From Conoideocrella luteorostrata (taxonomy: Eukaryota > Ascomycota > Sordariomycetes > Hypocreales > Clavicipitaceae), in contig JASWJB010000002.1 in assembly GCA_032433595.1 (NCBI GenBank), positions 62,001-126,000 on the forward strand: 64,000 bases of DNA, written 5' to 3'. Numbering within the stretch: position 1 is the first letter of the stretch; every line of letters starts with the position of its first letter. The translations under genes and the position numbers were made by a program. The notes beneath the pieces were generated by a model that had not been told where the DNA came from, searched no databases, and saw nothing but the letters and a program-made list of their open reading frames with translations. This document shows, one piece after another, positions 1 to 10,521 of the stretch.

Positions 1-1084
1 GATGAGCCCGAAACATGGATAAATGATCTACACTGGGAAGCACGCTAGTTGATTATGCGTCGGATATCCCTGTCTAAATTCCTAACTGCATATTTCAGGT
101 GAGAGCCCTGTCTCACAGTGTGAATGGCGAGAGAGATGCGAAACTAGTGTCTGGAAGAGTATCGACAGCAACACGCTAGAGAACCAGCGAGCATCGACTA
201 AGGCCTTGCCTGTTGTAAAACACGTGTTAAGCGTGGTTAAGGGATGAGACTAGGCTGAATTTTAGGCTGATATTTGTACGGTAGCTAAGCTATTTTTGAA
301 GTTTGGATGAAGTCATCAATCAAGGACCTCTGTAGCACTGACGTGGCTTGGCTAACTGTTAGCCTCAAGCCACGTAGGGCCCCTGTTCTGAATCGACGCT
401 ATTCCACAGACAGTGTTTAAGCCGAATGCGAGCTCCGCGCGCTAGTAGATCTCGCTTATGCCGGTCAACTTGCGACTGTTTACTCCGTTAGTGAGCGTGT
501 GTACTCCGCAAGCAGGTCCATGTTCTGTGATGACGGCTTGTGTTGGAACAATTAACCACTTGACTACGGAGCAAAAGTGTAGGCCGACTGAACTGTTTTT
601 TCAGTAGCTGCAATTTGGGCTTATATTCTACGCTACAGTTTGCCCTGGCTGTGAGAGGTGTGACGCTCTCTTGGTCCCGCCGGATTTGTTGGGATCCCTG
701 TTATGGTATTGACTCGCAGGCAGAATAGAAACCTGTGAACATTCTGCTCGCAACTGGTCGAGAGTGTAGCCGAACGCTCAACAAAAAGATGGCGTCTAGT
801 CTCTTTAGCCGCGTGCAGTGTCCCTTCGCGTGTGAAACGTTCTTGCGTGCCCAGATCTCAACACACAATAGAACCATATTCCTCTCCCTCCTTAGTAGCA
901 TTACGCGCATATAATCTAACGTTAATATATTGTTAAATGTAGTCCGAGACAGCGAGGCTCTCGGAAATAATGCGAGTATGCAATCGTCCGATCTATCCGA
1001 GCATTCTCCACGCCCAAAAGAAGCTCTAGTGCAAGGCCGGTCAACGAGAGGTACGGCAGCATTGGCTAAGACTGCGAGGAATAG
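1..1084. other. no gene recognised
   Basis: I see no coding region that I can support here. The open frames are short, overlap on both strands and carry no family motif. The stretch ends at the 5-base duplication AATAG that precedes the first solo LTR. Confidence 0.5.
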
Positions 1085-1305
1085 TGTGGGTTGCACAGGA
1101 TGTTGTGCAGGGTGTTGTGCAGTGTGGTATCGATACCAGCTGCAGTCAAAATGCAATATATTCAATAATCTCTGTCTGTCTATCTAAGAAGAAGAAAACA
1201 AGTCAAAGTGGGAGGCTCGATATCGCCGTCTAAATATCATGGCTAAAAGGTGACCACGTGACCCGCTCCGTGCTTCCTATTATGCTTGACGGCAGGATTC
1301 CAACA
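1085..1305 (-). repeat. solo LTR copy A (TG...CA ends, perfect 5-base TSD)
   Basis: Read on the minus strand, this 221-base element begins TGTTGGAATCCTGCCGTC and ends CAACCCACA. It is flanked by AATAG at 1080-1084 and AATAG at 1306-1310, a perfect target-site duplication. It shares a CACGTGGTCACC box and a TTCTTCTTAGATAGACAG box with copies at 4823, 34772 and 36348. No internal retrotransposon coding sequence adjoins it, so it is a solo LTR. Confidence 0.85.
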
Positions 1306-1686
1306 AATAGTAACGCAGTCCATAATGTAGTAACTGCGACAGTCTTTGAAGAAGCAAAATATCGAAAACGTGAAGTTGCGGCGGGTGCTAAGCACTCATA
1401 AAATAGTACATTGCCTAAGGCCTCGGTGCATATCCTACTATTCTGCGAAGTATTTAGAGTAGTTAGACTCACTGGTGCACGCTCGACAGTTGAAGCTTTT
1501 GCTTAGAATGTGTTGCCGGGCAACCCAAACATGTGGGGCCCGACTGCCCCGACGGGTTGGATTTCGCATTCTCCTTTCCTCCACGTGCATTGCGTGACCG
1601 TGAGATTGTCATGAGCCCTTGCCACCCAAGATTATGAATTTAGGGCAACGGAGCGGTGGAAATCTCGGCAAGACGTCTCCAGAACG

Positions 1687-2639
1687 ATGAATAGCGTGGC
1701 CTCCGACCCCCCGAAGAGCGACAAATGTCAAGACATACAGCGAATCGTCACGGTCGATGATTTGCATCGTTGCTGGAGTGCTTACTCCAGATTGAGCACA
1801 GGCGGCTCGCACAATATCGTCGAATTTCCATTAGATCCCGCATTTGATCCGCACGTCCACGAAGACGACAATCCGGACGTTTCTCCCTCGCTTTGGCTAT
1901 TGCTCGAGCAGATTCCAACAGCACGGGTCGCGGGAGCGAAGAATTCTGATTCGTATGCCCCCGCGTATTCATGAAGGATCTATTGCAGGAATCGAGAAGG
2001 AATCTTACGGCCAGCTCGAGACAGTAGCCGAATCTCAATCGAATATTCGAATCGGCCGATCTGCTCGGGTTCTGCATGATGGGGGAGAAAGTCGTCAGCC
2101 AGATATACAGTATTTGCTAGGTGTAGAAGGGATCCCCCGCGTCATTGTAGAAGTCGCATACACTTAGTCTGGCAAACAAGGAAAAAAGATTGCGCATAAC
2201 TATATATTCGGGACGAACGGGCACGTAGAGAGAGTTTTCGTTTTCGGTGCGAATCCTATTGGGAAAGCGTCGACAGTCTCCGAATGGTGTACCAAGATCA
2301 CTGTTTCAGATGATCTGAGTTCCTATGCGGACTTGTCCGTTGAGGCTGTTATGTCAAGGGTATTACGAGAAATATATATAGAAGCTCAGCTCTGACTAGT
2401 TGCAGGAGTTCCGTTCAATAGATGGTTTACCAGCCCATGTGGACGATTCACTGAAAATCCCCTTTAGCGATTTCGACACTAGTAGGCATCCAAGCAACGA
2501 TGCGATAACGATCTGTTTTCGTTATCTCTACCAAGTTCTGAAAGAGCTCGAGAAAAAGAGACCAGGACCTGAATCAACAAACGCAGGAGAGTCTAATATA
2601 CCAACGCTTACGTATCCAGCGCTCTCCATCAATTTCTAG
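1687..2639 (+). pseudogene. relic of a restriction-endonuclease-like fungal gene
   Basis: One frame around 1844-2390 carries a pattern I recognise from a repeated fungal protein family with a PD-(D/E)XK-type fold: QPDIQYLLG, then RVIVEVAYT, then KKIAHNYIFGTNG and a hydrophobic strand. The frame is broken by a TAG at 2165-2167, where the family would have Gln (CAG to TAG), and ends in a TGA near 2390. It resumes in another frame at 2400-2639 with QEFRSIDG and LKIPFSDFD, matching the usual family C-terminus. At least two lesions make it a pseudogene. The family assignment is from remembered motif resemblance only, and the N-terminal limit is uncertain. Confidence 0.5.
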
Positions 2640-2912
2640 TGAATTATGGTTAGATGATGATAATACGAGATCGAGTAGGAGAATTAATGCATAACTAGAC
2701 CCCAAAGCTTGATAAGAAGATACCCGGCACGCAGAGCATCTCGACACACCTACAAGTGTGAGTAGCCTTGCGAACATGTTTAATAGTTGTACAGAGTGCG
2801 ACAGTTATATTCTAGTCCAGGGGTGTCAAGAGTACTCATAACATTAGTTAAAACCCTCTCGATTTTCCTATTAGCTGTGAGAACATTATGCTATGATGAA
2901 GACGTGTGGGAA

Positions 2913-4024
2913 TTAACCCAGAAAAAACCGGCCTAGTGCCCCGTCTTCACCGCCATCAAACCAGCCATGGAGATCATCCATAGCGGCAAAGTGTCGTGCA
3001 AAAGCCAAGCCACTCTTACGTTCCTTCTCAGTTCTCTCCCAAGTCCACTCGGTCGTTTCATTATTGTCTGGCTTGCGGGCACTAGCAATATCCCCGGAAA
3101 GAGAGGTTCCGGTATCGTCGGACGTCCACCCATCGGGACGCTCCGGCAGAAGCCCGCTCGCCCCTAGCATAATAGCAGGATGAATAGTTAGTCGGCCTAG
3201 CTTGAATACATATGAAGTAACAGCGGTAGCAAAGACACTCTTCTCCCAGTCCTGATGTTTTCCCGGAGTGTTCCTCGTCCAGCCGCCATTCCCGTTCCCA
3301 GCATCCCAGCTCTGCGGCGCTACCGCACCCTTCTCAACAAAGTGCGTTAAAATATATAACCATTTGCGGTCCCAGGCCATGATTCGCGACCACATCTCGT
3401 ATCGCTGGTAGGGCTTGATTTCCCTTTTAAACGAGCAGTGGACACCGCCTATACCAATGTTAAACGCTCCTCTGGCAGGCTGTGTTGGATTGGATGGGTC
3501 CATGACCAGGCGCGTCTTAGCATTCCGGGCAGCTAGATGCCCAGATCGGGCAACAAGATGCGAGACTAGATGCGAGCGACTGATGTCAAGGTCTGCAAGG
3601 TAGGTTGAGTTGGACTTGTGCAATCGGTAATCAATCTCGCCTATAGAAGCGTATGATTCGCTGATAACTGGTTGGAAAAGCTTATCTGGCGTGTGAGTAT
3701 GGAATTCGCGAACAAACAGGTGTAAGATCATGGCGTGCCATATTCGGACCTACACAGGCGAGATTATTAGTTTGTGTCTATTACCGAGAATAAAGGCATA
3801 CATACATTCCAGGCAAACGGTAAGCTCTTCCAGTTTAACGCCAAGAGCAAGGCAGCGAAGATGCGGCTATAGCTGCCCGGTCCTGTGCAAAACGCTGCGA
3901 TGCCCTCTAGTGCTCCAAACCTGTAGAGCGTATAGGCAAAGACTGGAGACAGTGCCAGCAAAGTCAGTCGGGTAAGTTGATGATGCATTACTGGTGCTGC
4001 AAATGGCGGTGCCGTATCTTTCAT
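2913..4024 (-). CDS. thioesterase-like protein (THEM6 / lcsJ-type hotdog family)
   Basis: Two exons, 4024-3806 and 3749-2913, are joined across a 56-base intron (GTATGT donor, TGTAG acceptor) in phase 0, giving 351 residues. Residues about 15-35 and 50-70 are hydrophobic and suggest an N-terminal membrane anchor. The body contains SYASIGEIDYRLH, the segment where this family keeps its Asp, and the block RYEMWSRIMAWDRKWLYIL, which is characteristic of fungal THEM6-like proteins often found in secondary-metabolite clusters. Substrate is unknown; the family is annotated as acyl-thioester hydrolase. No polyketide synthase lies nearby, so it may be an orphan tailoring gene. The ATG at 4024 was chosen; a second in-frame ATG lies 12 codons downstream. 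Solo LTRs lie on both sides. Confidence 0.7.
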
Positions 4025-4822
4025 GTATTGGCAGGAAGTGCGGCCTCGAAAATGGAAACGGAGAGAAAATAATACGAAAACGTGATCAGCTAAAGACACT
4101 GTGGGACGAGATACTAGGAAGCGCTCTCTGATGTTTATTTTAGGTAGTCTTGTAAAGTCCACAATCGAACACGTAAGGAGGCAGTAGTTATGCGGGGGAC
4201 AATTTACGTGACCCTGGGTGGCTGGCCCAACTACCAACCACGCAAGGCCACGTAAATTGTACCCCGGGTGGCAGTGTTCGTGTAGGCAGCCGCATCTTGG
4301 AGCCTGAGAGTTCCCAGTCGTCCCCAACACGAAGTACGGAGTACATAATAAATTATATGCCAGGGTCTAATTTTATATGAAACGGTGATACCCGGGCGGC
4401 CAGGAGGCTTATGAAAACAACGACTGGCAAGCCTCACCCCTGTCCTGCGATAATTTGGCCCCGGAGGTACAATACGCACAGCAACAATGAAATGTAATAC
4501 CGGGATCACCTTCATCATTGCTTATTCATATGTGGTTGGCTGGTACGAGGTGTTGGGCGGGGTTGAGTGCCGCCCTTCCATTGACCCGCCAGGGGGCGTA
4601 ACGCTGACCTCCCCAACACGCCTTGAACCAACGGTGCCGTCAAATTTGAGGCTTTTTATTTCGGCATACCTTAGTTCACACCCAGTGTCGGTTCAAGTGT
4701 TTTAGTTCATGCAGGTAGTAGCGCCGTTTAACTGTTTCGCTTCCAGTCTGTAGGAATGTGCTACAAGTATAGCCTCTCTACTGCTATCTGTACAGTACTG
4801 TACCACTTTTGTCTAACAAGAT
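4025..4822. other. promoter side of the thioesterase gene; no other gene seen
   Basis: No supported gene. One TACGGAGTA motif lies at 4335-4343. Short open frames on both strands have no family motif. Confidence 0.45.
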
Positions 4823-5019
4823 TGTTGGAATCCCGCCAAGCACAATAGGAAGCACTGAGCACGTCACGTGGTCACCTTTCAGCTACGATATTTATACGGT
4901 GGTGATATCTAGCTTCCCACCTTGACTTGTTTTCTTCTTCTTAGATAGACAGAGACTTATGAATATATTCAATTTGAAGCCGATGATCTAGATCAATTTA
5001 CAACCCTGTGCAACCCACA
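4823..5019 (+). repeat. solo LTR copy B (inverted relative to copy A)
   Basis: Starts TGTTGGAATCCCGCC and ends CCTGTGCAACCCACA, 197 bases. The flanks are AAGAT (4818-4822) and AAGAC (5020-5024), a 4-of-5 duplication. It shares the CACGTGGTCACC box, a TATTTATAC TATA-like box and TTCTTCTTCTTAGATAGACA with copy A, in the opposite orientation. Confidence 0.8.
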
Positions 5020-5084
5020 AAGACTTTCCTCGGGCTAGACCGGCTTGGTCGGGACGACATGACGTCTTATACCGACCGCTACTG

Positions 5085-5510
5085 ATACCGAACAGCAGGT
5101 CCGTTAGGACTTGTACACAGTTGTGGGGTGATTAGACTTGTTGCGGCAAGAGACAGTCGCGAGAGTAGAAGACCAGACCTATGTAGAGAGTTGACGGTGC
5201 GACACTGAACAAGTGTGATGATAGCGGTAGATAGTAGGAAAATGAGCTTTCGGCCAAATATATCACTGAATTTTGCGAAGATGACAATGACAGCTACATC
5301 AAAGTGTAAGTTCTCGATTTTTGGAGTTACGACCTGGTTGAACATACCGACTTAACCTAGCAGATAACTAGAAACCACCCAACTTGCGTTACCAAAGCCA
5401 CCAAGGCTGCTAGTGATAGCAAACAATGCCGTAATCGGGACTGGTATCTCCATATTTGTGATGAACATCACGATGGCAATGCTAATTAAGCATATTTTCG
5501 GCTACATTGC
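5085..5510 (-). pseudogene. relic of an MFS transporter (N-terminal part)
   Basis: On the minus strand a frame reads through a helix-like stretch ending in ALFAITSSLGGFGNASWVVS, then SYLLG, a TAA stop near 5354, then VIVIFAKFSDIFGRK and LIFLLSTAIITL. This matches transmembrane segments 1-3 of DHA-type drug/H+ antiporters, including the loop 2-3 signature (family form K-x-SDxxGRK). The stop and the lack of any downstream transporter sequence show that only a fragment survives. It begins just beyond solo LTR copy B. Confidence 0.55.
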
Positions 5511-6769
5511 CGCTAAGACCAGCATGTGCTTCTAACGCCATATTATATTGCTTAGATAACTGAGTCAGGCACTGGTGGGAAGCAAAGAGTCTCAGACATA
5601 AAATTGGTTGAGAAAGTGAGTCTATAATATGCCATGTAGTTCAAACCTGACGCTGCTTAAGAGCGATAAAGTTTAAATGAATGGCCTGAAGGGTGACAAA
5701 CCACCAGTACGCAGGAATCGCCTCCTATGGGGGCGTAGATTGGATTATCATTAATGCCAGTGAACATTTTAACCATTGCTGTGTGATTTCAACGTTAAAT
5801 TAATAAGTGTTCTCATAATATTTGGGGGCTTAAATGTGTCAGTCATGGGGCGCAAAAAACTATTTACGGCAACGTGCACATAACCGGGTGTTGTGGGGAA
5901 CGAATAGGCCCCCAATGTCACTTCAGCCTTATGCCAAGGCTTCAGTTGTAGCAATCTTAAAATCCTTGGTATCAATTTCCGTCGATATGGCTTTAAAACG
6001 GTTTCATGCGATAACCAGATGCAAAACCAAACTGGTAGAGTCTTCAGTACAGTACATGTTTGCTAGAACGGTGCGGGGGAATATGAAAAGTTATCATGAA
6101 GTAACAGCTTGAAAGACTTCTTTCTCCAGAGCTCCATAAAAGTCCTTAACAATGGGGCTTTGAATTATCAATTTGGGTGGATCCGCTAACCGATACCCAA
6201 TATTTTGAGCGCAGAAACGATACCCCGCGCCGAGAAATCCGATCGGGGTCACAATTACGGAGTAGATTGGGCTAGCAATAGCTCCCAATCCTCGCCGAGA
6301 ATCGTGGGCCGCGTTCAAATGACTATTTTTAGTGCTGGTGAAGGACCAAAGAATGAGTATTCCCACTTGGAAATGCTGTGTGAAGCAGGCACGAGTGATA
6401 GTGTACCAGCCCTGCACCGGGTAGGATATGTTGTAATTGCATATTCTGGAGTGATCCCTGGGTATAAGATATTGAGCAGGTGGTTTGAGGGATTTAGTAA
6501 CACCCCTGGCACTTATCACACCGAAATTAGATAGTGGGGCAATAACGATCCTGATACAATGAAGTGGGGACAGAATAATTATTCCATCGGACGATTCGGT
6601 AGGAGGACTGTTGGCTTGCATCTCGGCCTGACTCTGATAGATCCCCTCTTGCCACTTGGCCCCTCACTTTAGCTACGCTAAATCTTTCGACGACTTTCTT
6701 GTTCCCACCATATTCCAATCCGAGTTGATTCGCAATACCAAGTCACAGGATACAATTTACGTGGTAGCT
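5511..6769. other. no gene recognised
   Basis: Overlapping open frames of 60-175 codons occur on both strands at 6094-6718, but none shows a domain motif or plausible splice structure. The last part is the presumed promoter of the reductase gene at 6770. Confidence 0.4.
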
Positions 6770-8020
6770 ATGTCATCGACAAATGCCTTTGAAGTCCATG
6801 GGAAGGTGAGAAACCCGCTTTTCTTCTTGTCTAGCCTCAAATTTATTAATTGCAATAGACAGCGATAATCACGGGCGGCTCAAGTGGCTTAGGATGTGCG
6901 GTGGCGCTTCAGCTCGCTTCAAAGGGCGCCAATGTTGTGATTATAGCGCGACACCAAGCCAAGCTTATCGAAGCTCTCGCCCATGTCAAAGTACGGCCAT
7001 TCATTCATTGATCCTTAAACTTCCAAGCTGATTAGAGAGTAGAAAGGAGCTATAAACCCTGAGACTCAGCGTTTCCATCAAATCAGTGCCGACCTCACAA
7101 TAGTCTCCGAAGCCGTCCGAGTTGTAAACGAAGTAGTGCTATGGAACTCAGGCAATCCGCCTGACATTGTGAGCAGCCTCTACAGTCATCTTATACTTCT
7201 CCCACCCAGGCTTCATCAAAACTACTCTTAAGCCAGCACTAATTCTTAGGGATTATAGGTTTGGTGCTGCGCCGGGAGCTCGCACCCGACGCTGTTTATC
7301 GACACTCCAGTGACCGAATTCTCAGCGCAGATGCAAAACAACTACTTCACAAGCCTATACATGTCACACGCGATCCTGAAATGCTGGCTTCAAGGTTCGC
7401 GCGAGAACCCAGCTACAACCTCGACTCCATCTTCTGATAAGCCCATTAAGAAGCCTGGCACTCCATCGAATTTCCCTCACCATTCGCGCCATCTCATCTT
7501 CACCGCGTCGTTCTTGGCCTTTTATAGCTTCGCTGGCTATTCTTCATACAGTCCCACCAAGGCTGCTCTTCGCTCTCTTTCAGATTCCCTTTCGCAGGAG
7601 ATGAACTTGTACAGTGCAGCATATCCAGAGCAGCCAAGGGTCCGCATACACACTATCTTCCCTGCGGGTATTCTTACAGAAGGTTTTGAAGCAGAAAATC
7701 GGATCAAATCTGATTTAACAAAATTACTTGAGGAAGGCGATAAGCCGGAGACACCAGAAGTTATTGCTCAAAGGAGTATTAAAGGACTAGAGAGTGGGCA
7801 GGAGCTTATTGCAACCGACTTTCAGACTGGTTTAGTCAAACGAAGTATGTTAGGAGGCAGCGTTAGAGGTGGGTTTATTAGAGGACTCGGGGACTGTATA
7901 CTCGCCAGTCTGTTAGTCATCGTTATGACGTTTGTCCGTGGGGATATGGACAAGAAAGTGCATAGCTGGGGCCGCAAGTTTGGCATCACAGGCATGAAGG
8001 GAGGTCAGGCTACAACTTGA
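6770..8020 (+). CDS. 3-ketodihydrosphingosine reductase (short-chain dehydrogenase)
   Basis: Four exons, 6770-6805, 6859-6990, 7043-7168 and 7259-8020, join in phase 0 throughout to give 351 residues. The Rossmann motif TGGSSGLG follows directly after the first splice, then VVIIARH. The third joint restores [18 protein letters not shown], the family's NAG-type motif. The catalytic pair is in [11 protein letters not shown] (Tyr-x3-Lys). The C-terminus holds a hydrophobic segment ([12 protein letters not shown]) followed by basic residues, as in fungal KDSR/Tsc10 membrane anchors. The enzyme reduces 3-ketosphinganine to sphinganine with NADPH at the endoplasmic reticulum. A 15-20 residue proline-rich insert after [10 protein letters not shown] is longer than I expect. 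The first exon codes only 12 residues ([12 protein letters not shown]). Confidence 0.85.
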
Positions 8021-9493
8021 TATTGACTCATGATTCGGACAACGTAATTTTGCTCTACATATAACTATAACTACTTTATTTCAGTATTTAGTGTTAGTCC
8101 AAGAATAGGTATGTGCAGTTATTGAAATGTTTTCAATTCAGCTGAAAGAGGAGGGCGAAGCCCACTCAACCATACTCTGACAGCTCTAATGATGAATTAC
8201 AATTCTACATAGCGATACTTGAACAGGACTCAAATTATGGTCCCTATCCAAACCTACAAATCTAACCTATGTGGAGGTCAACGCCAATCGGTCCAAGATT
8301 CCCTGTGTGCTCAAACCAACGTGACCCTGGCTTATGTCAGTCAGCCTTGTACGCCATGGTAATGAAACACTAAATATGCCTCTATAATTATCCCTGCTGA
8401 TAGCGGTACGGAAGCTGGCTATTGTGCTTTATTAATGTAGCTATCCTGGAGGATTCTGTGGCAACCCGCATTAGTAAGAGTGAAATATGTAGACTAAACT
8501 GCATGCCAACGGGGGAAGTCCCACGAAAGAAGGATCTTTGTATATCTATGCCCGCGCCATATAAAAGGAGAAGCGCCAGGGTGGCCACGTGATGTGTCCA
8601 CGTGCCTTGACTGGATATTCCAACACAATCTTCTAACCTTCTTTGTGAGGTTCGTTGCGACCAGACCGTCTAGTAAGATGCCATACGGAGTAAAATTTAT
8701 TTAGAAGCAAATGAACCAAAGCTCGTCTTGGACTGACTTTACTAACATCCACCATATTGTTACAGCGTGGGGACGAAAATAACTTGAAGCTACGGTCAGC
8801 CCATTCATTCTAAGCCTAAGCTCAACGGCACAGCACTTACTTGACCGCAGACTTATATAGCTCCCGTGCTGTAATAAACAAAAAAAAAAAAAGACAATAA
8901 AGAAGACGCATCACTATTAAAAGAACGCTTAACAGTATGATACTCCTGAGATGCGCTATCTAAGCAATAGTGAACCTACAGCCGGGAATCCCAACTCAAG
9001 ACCGCATGCTCCGAATAAACATTCATACAGTGGAGAGAACACACACTTAATAATAGAATGTCCATCTGGTACTGTTGGTCAATGCCCTGCGGCGGGGTAC
9101 GGCCGGCACTAAGTGTGTTTTTTTCATCATAAGATAAGTCCATGAGGGATAAAAGAAATTTAAAGAACAATAGGATATCTAAGAAAGAGAAAAATAAAAT
9201 GAAAAAGAAGCGCATAAATATAAATTCAAAAGAATTTTAAATTTTTTTTCAACTGATTGAACCGTTCAAAACAATTTTTGCTGTGGACATAAAATTAAAA
9301 CCTGAGAAACTCACATATGACCAATTTAAGGAAACTCTACGGACGTGATGCCGAGATTGTCATGCAGCAAGATGTCTATTCTTTCGTAGAACTGAAACTT
9401 TGTTGGAATTTTATATCATAATATGGCGGAACAAGTCTAAGAAAACATTTGTCTCTAGCTTTGAGTCTATAACAATCTTGTATGCATGAGCGC
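8021..9493. other. intergenic; partial LTR-like sequence and A-tracts
   Basis: No supported gene. A stretch ending at 8625 (GGTGGCCACGTG, then CCTTGACTGGATATTCCAACA) matches the 5' part of the second LTR family on the minus strand; its other end is not clear. A TACGGAGTA lies at 8684-8692, a 13-base A-tract near 8880, and an A/T-rich block at 9120-9260. Confidence 0.45.
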
Positions 9494-10521
9494 TTAGTTT
9501 CCGTTGTAAGCAACGAGGAAGAAACCCAGGAATGCATAGCCGCCGTCATAACAGCGCACATTCGAGCTGTTGGGGATCATGTAAACATAGTACCCTTCGT
9601 TCGGGCAAGTACCAAAGCCGTAAACGACAGGATTGCCATTTGGAGGACCATCGGCGTGGCACTGGCCCCAGAAGTCGCCATCATTGCGGCCGTAGTAGTT
9701 GCAGGTGAGGCGGAAGTTAGAGTTGCTGGGGTAGTCGCTGTAGACCTTGTTGTCGGCAGTACCGGCAGAGGGTTGATAGTAATCAACAAAGAGCTTCGCC
9801 GGGTCCCGCCAGTTGCGTAGCTGGCCACTATTGTCGGTATAGAAGGGGACAGCAACGGTGGTGTCATGAGTCAATCGGAGGGCCCCGGCTTCGTCGACTG
9901 TCACGTAGAGGGATTGGTCGCCGGTGGATTTGAGAATGAACAGCTTTGGTACTGAGGTGGCGGTTGCCATGACGGTGGAAGTAGCGGTGACTACCGACGT
10001 TACGGTCGGTAGTGTGGTTGTCACTGCGGTGACACCGTTACAGGCGCAAGCAGACGAGAATCTAGCGCCCGGTGCCACGGTGCCGAGCTGAGGGCAGGCT
10101 GCAGTCGCATAAGAGGGCAGCGCGGTTGGTGACTGCGTAATAGCGGTGCAGGCGGGTGCCTCAGACCGAGCTGCAAGGACGGCGCCATCGCCCTCGCCTC
10201 TCTTCATGGGATAATTCCCTGCGACGGTTGTGGTCGAGGTGATGGTGCTGGTAGTGGTAGAAGTTGATGGACATGGTGTAACCGTCACGGACATGTAAGA
10301 CGAGCAGTCCGCCAGTCTCGTGGAGGTTTGGATGACCTGTACATAATGAATTCATTAATGGCTGTTTTCCGGGATTTTATGAAGCTATGGTGGCGTCTTA
10401 CAGCGCGAAAGCAATTGTCCCTGTTGCAACCAGCGCGGGCGAAAACATTGTCGTTGGGCAGGGCAACCGCGGGCGTGGCAACGACAGCTGCCATTGCGGC
10501 CGCAATATGGGAGGTCTTCAT
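9494..10521 (-). CDS. secreted Ser/Thr-rich protein of unknown function
   Basis: Two exons, 10521-10402 and 10336-9494, flank a 65-base intron (GTAAGA donor, TACAG acceptor) and join in phase 0 to give 320 residues. Residues 1-20 form a signal peptide (MKTSHIAAAMAAVVATPAVA). A Cys-rich start follows (CNRDNCFRAV, then LADCSSY across the splice), common in fungal cell-surface proteins. Then comes a Ser/Thr/Pro linker and a C-terminal part of about 130 residues rich in Tyr, Asn, Gly and Cys (LTCNYYGRNDGDFWGQC, FGTCPNEGYYVYM), resembling a compact beta-rich domain. No GPI-type hydrophobic tail is seen. I do not recognise an enzyme. A cell-wall or effector-like role is possible but only inferred. 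Confidence 0.8.

Noticed and set aside
701..1187. Overlapping open frames on both strands near the left end
   Set aside because: They run into solo LTR copy A and have no motif or splice structure.
6094..6718. 175-codon minus-strand frame and its plus-strand shadow
   Set aside because: Neither strand shows a family motif; composition looks non-coding.
2913..8020. Thioesterase-like gene plus sphingoid-type reductase as part of a sphinganine-analogue cluster
   Set aside because: No polyketide synthase or aminotransferase lies near, the genes are 2.7 kb apart with a relic and LTR between, and the reductase looks like the housekeeping enzyme.
9482..9867. Plus-strand frame opposite the secreted protein
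   Set aside because: It is a shadow of the Ser/Thr-rich and Val-rich coding strand.
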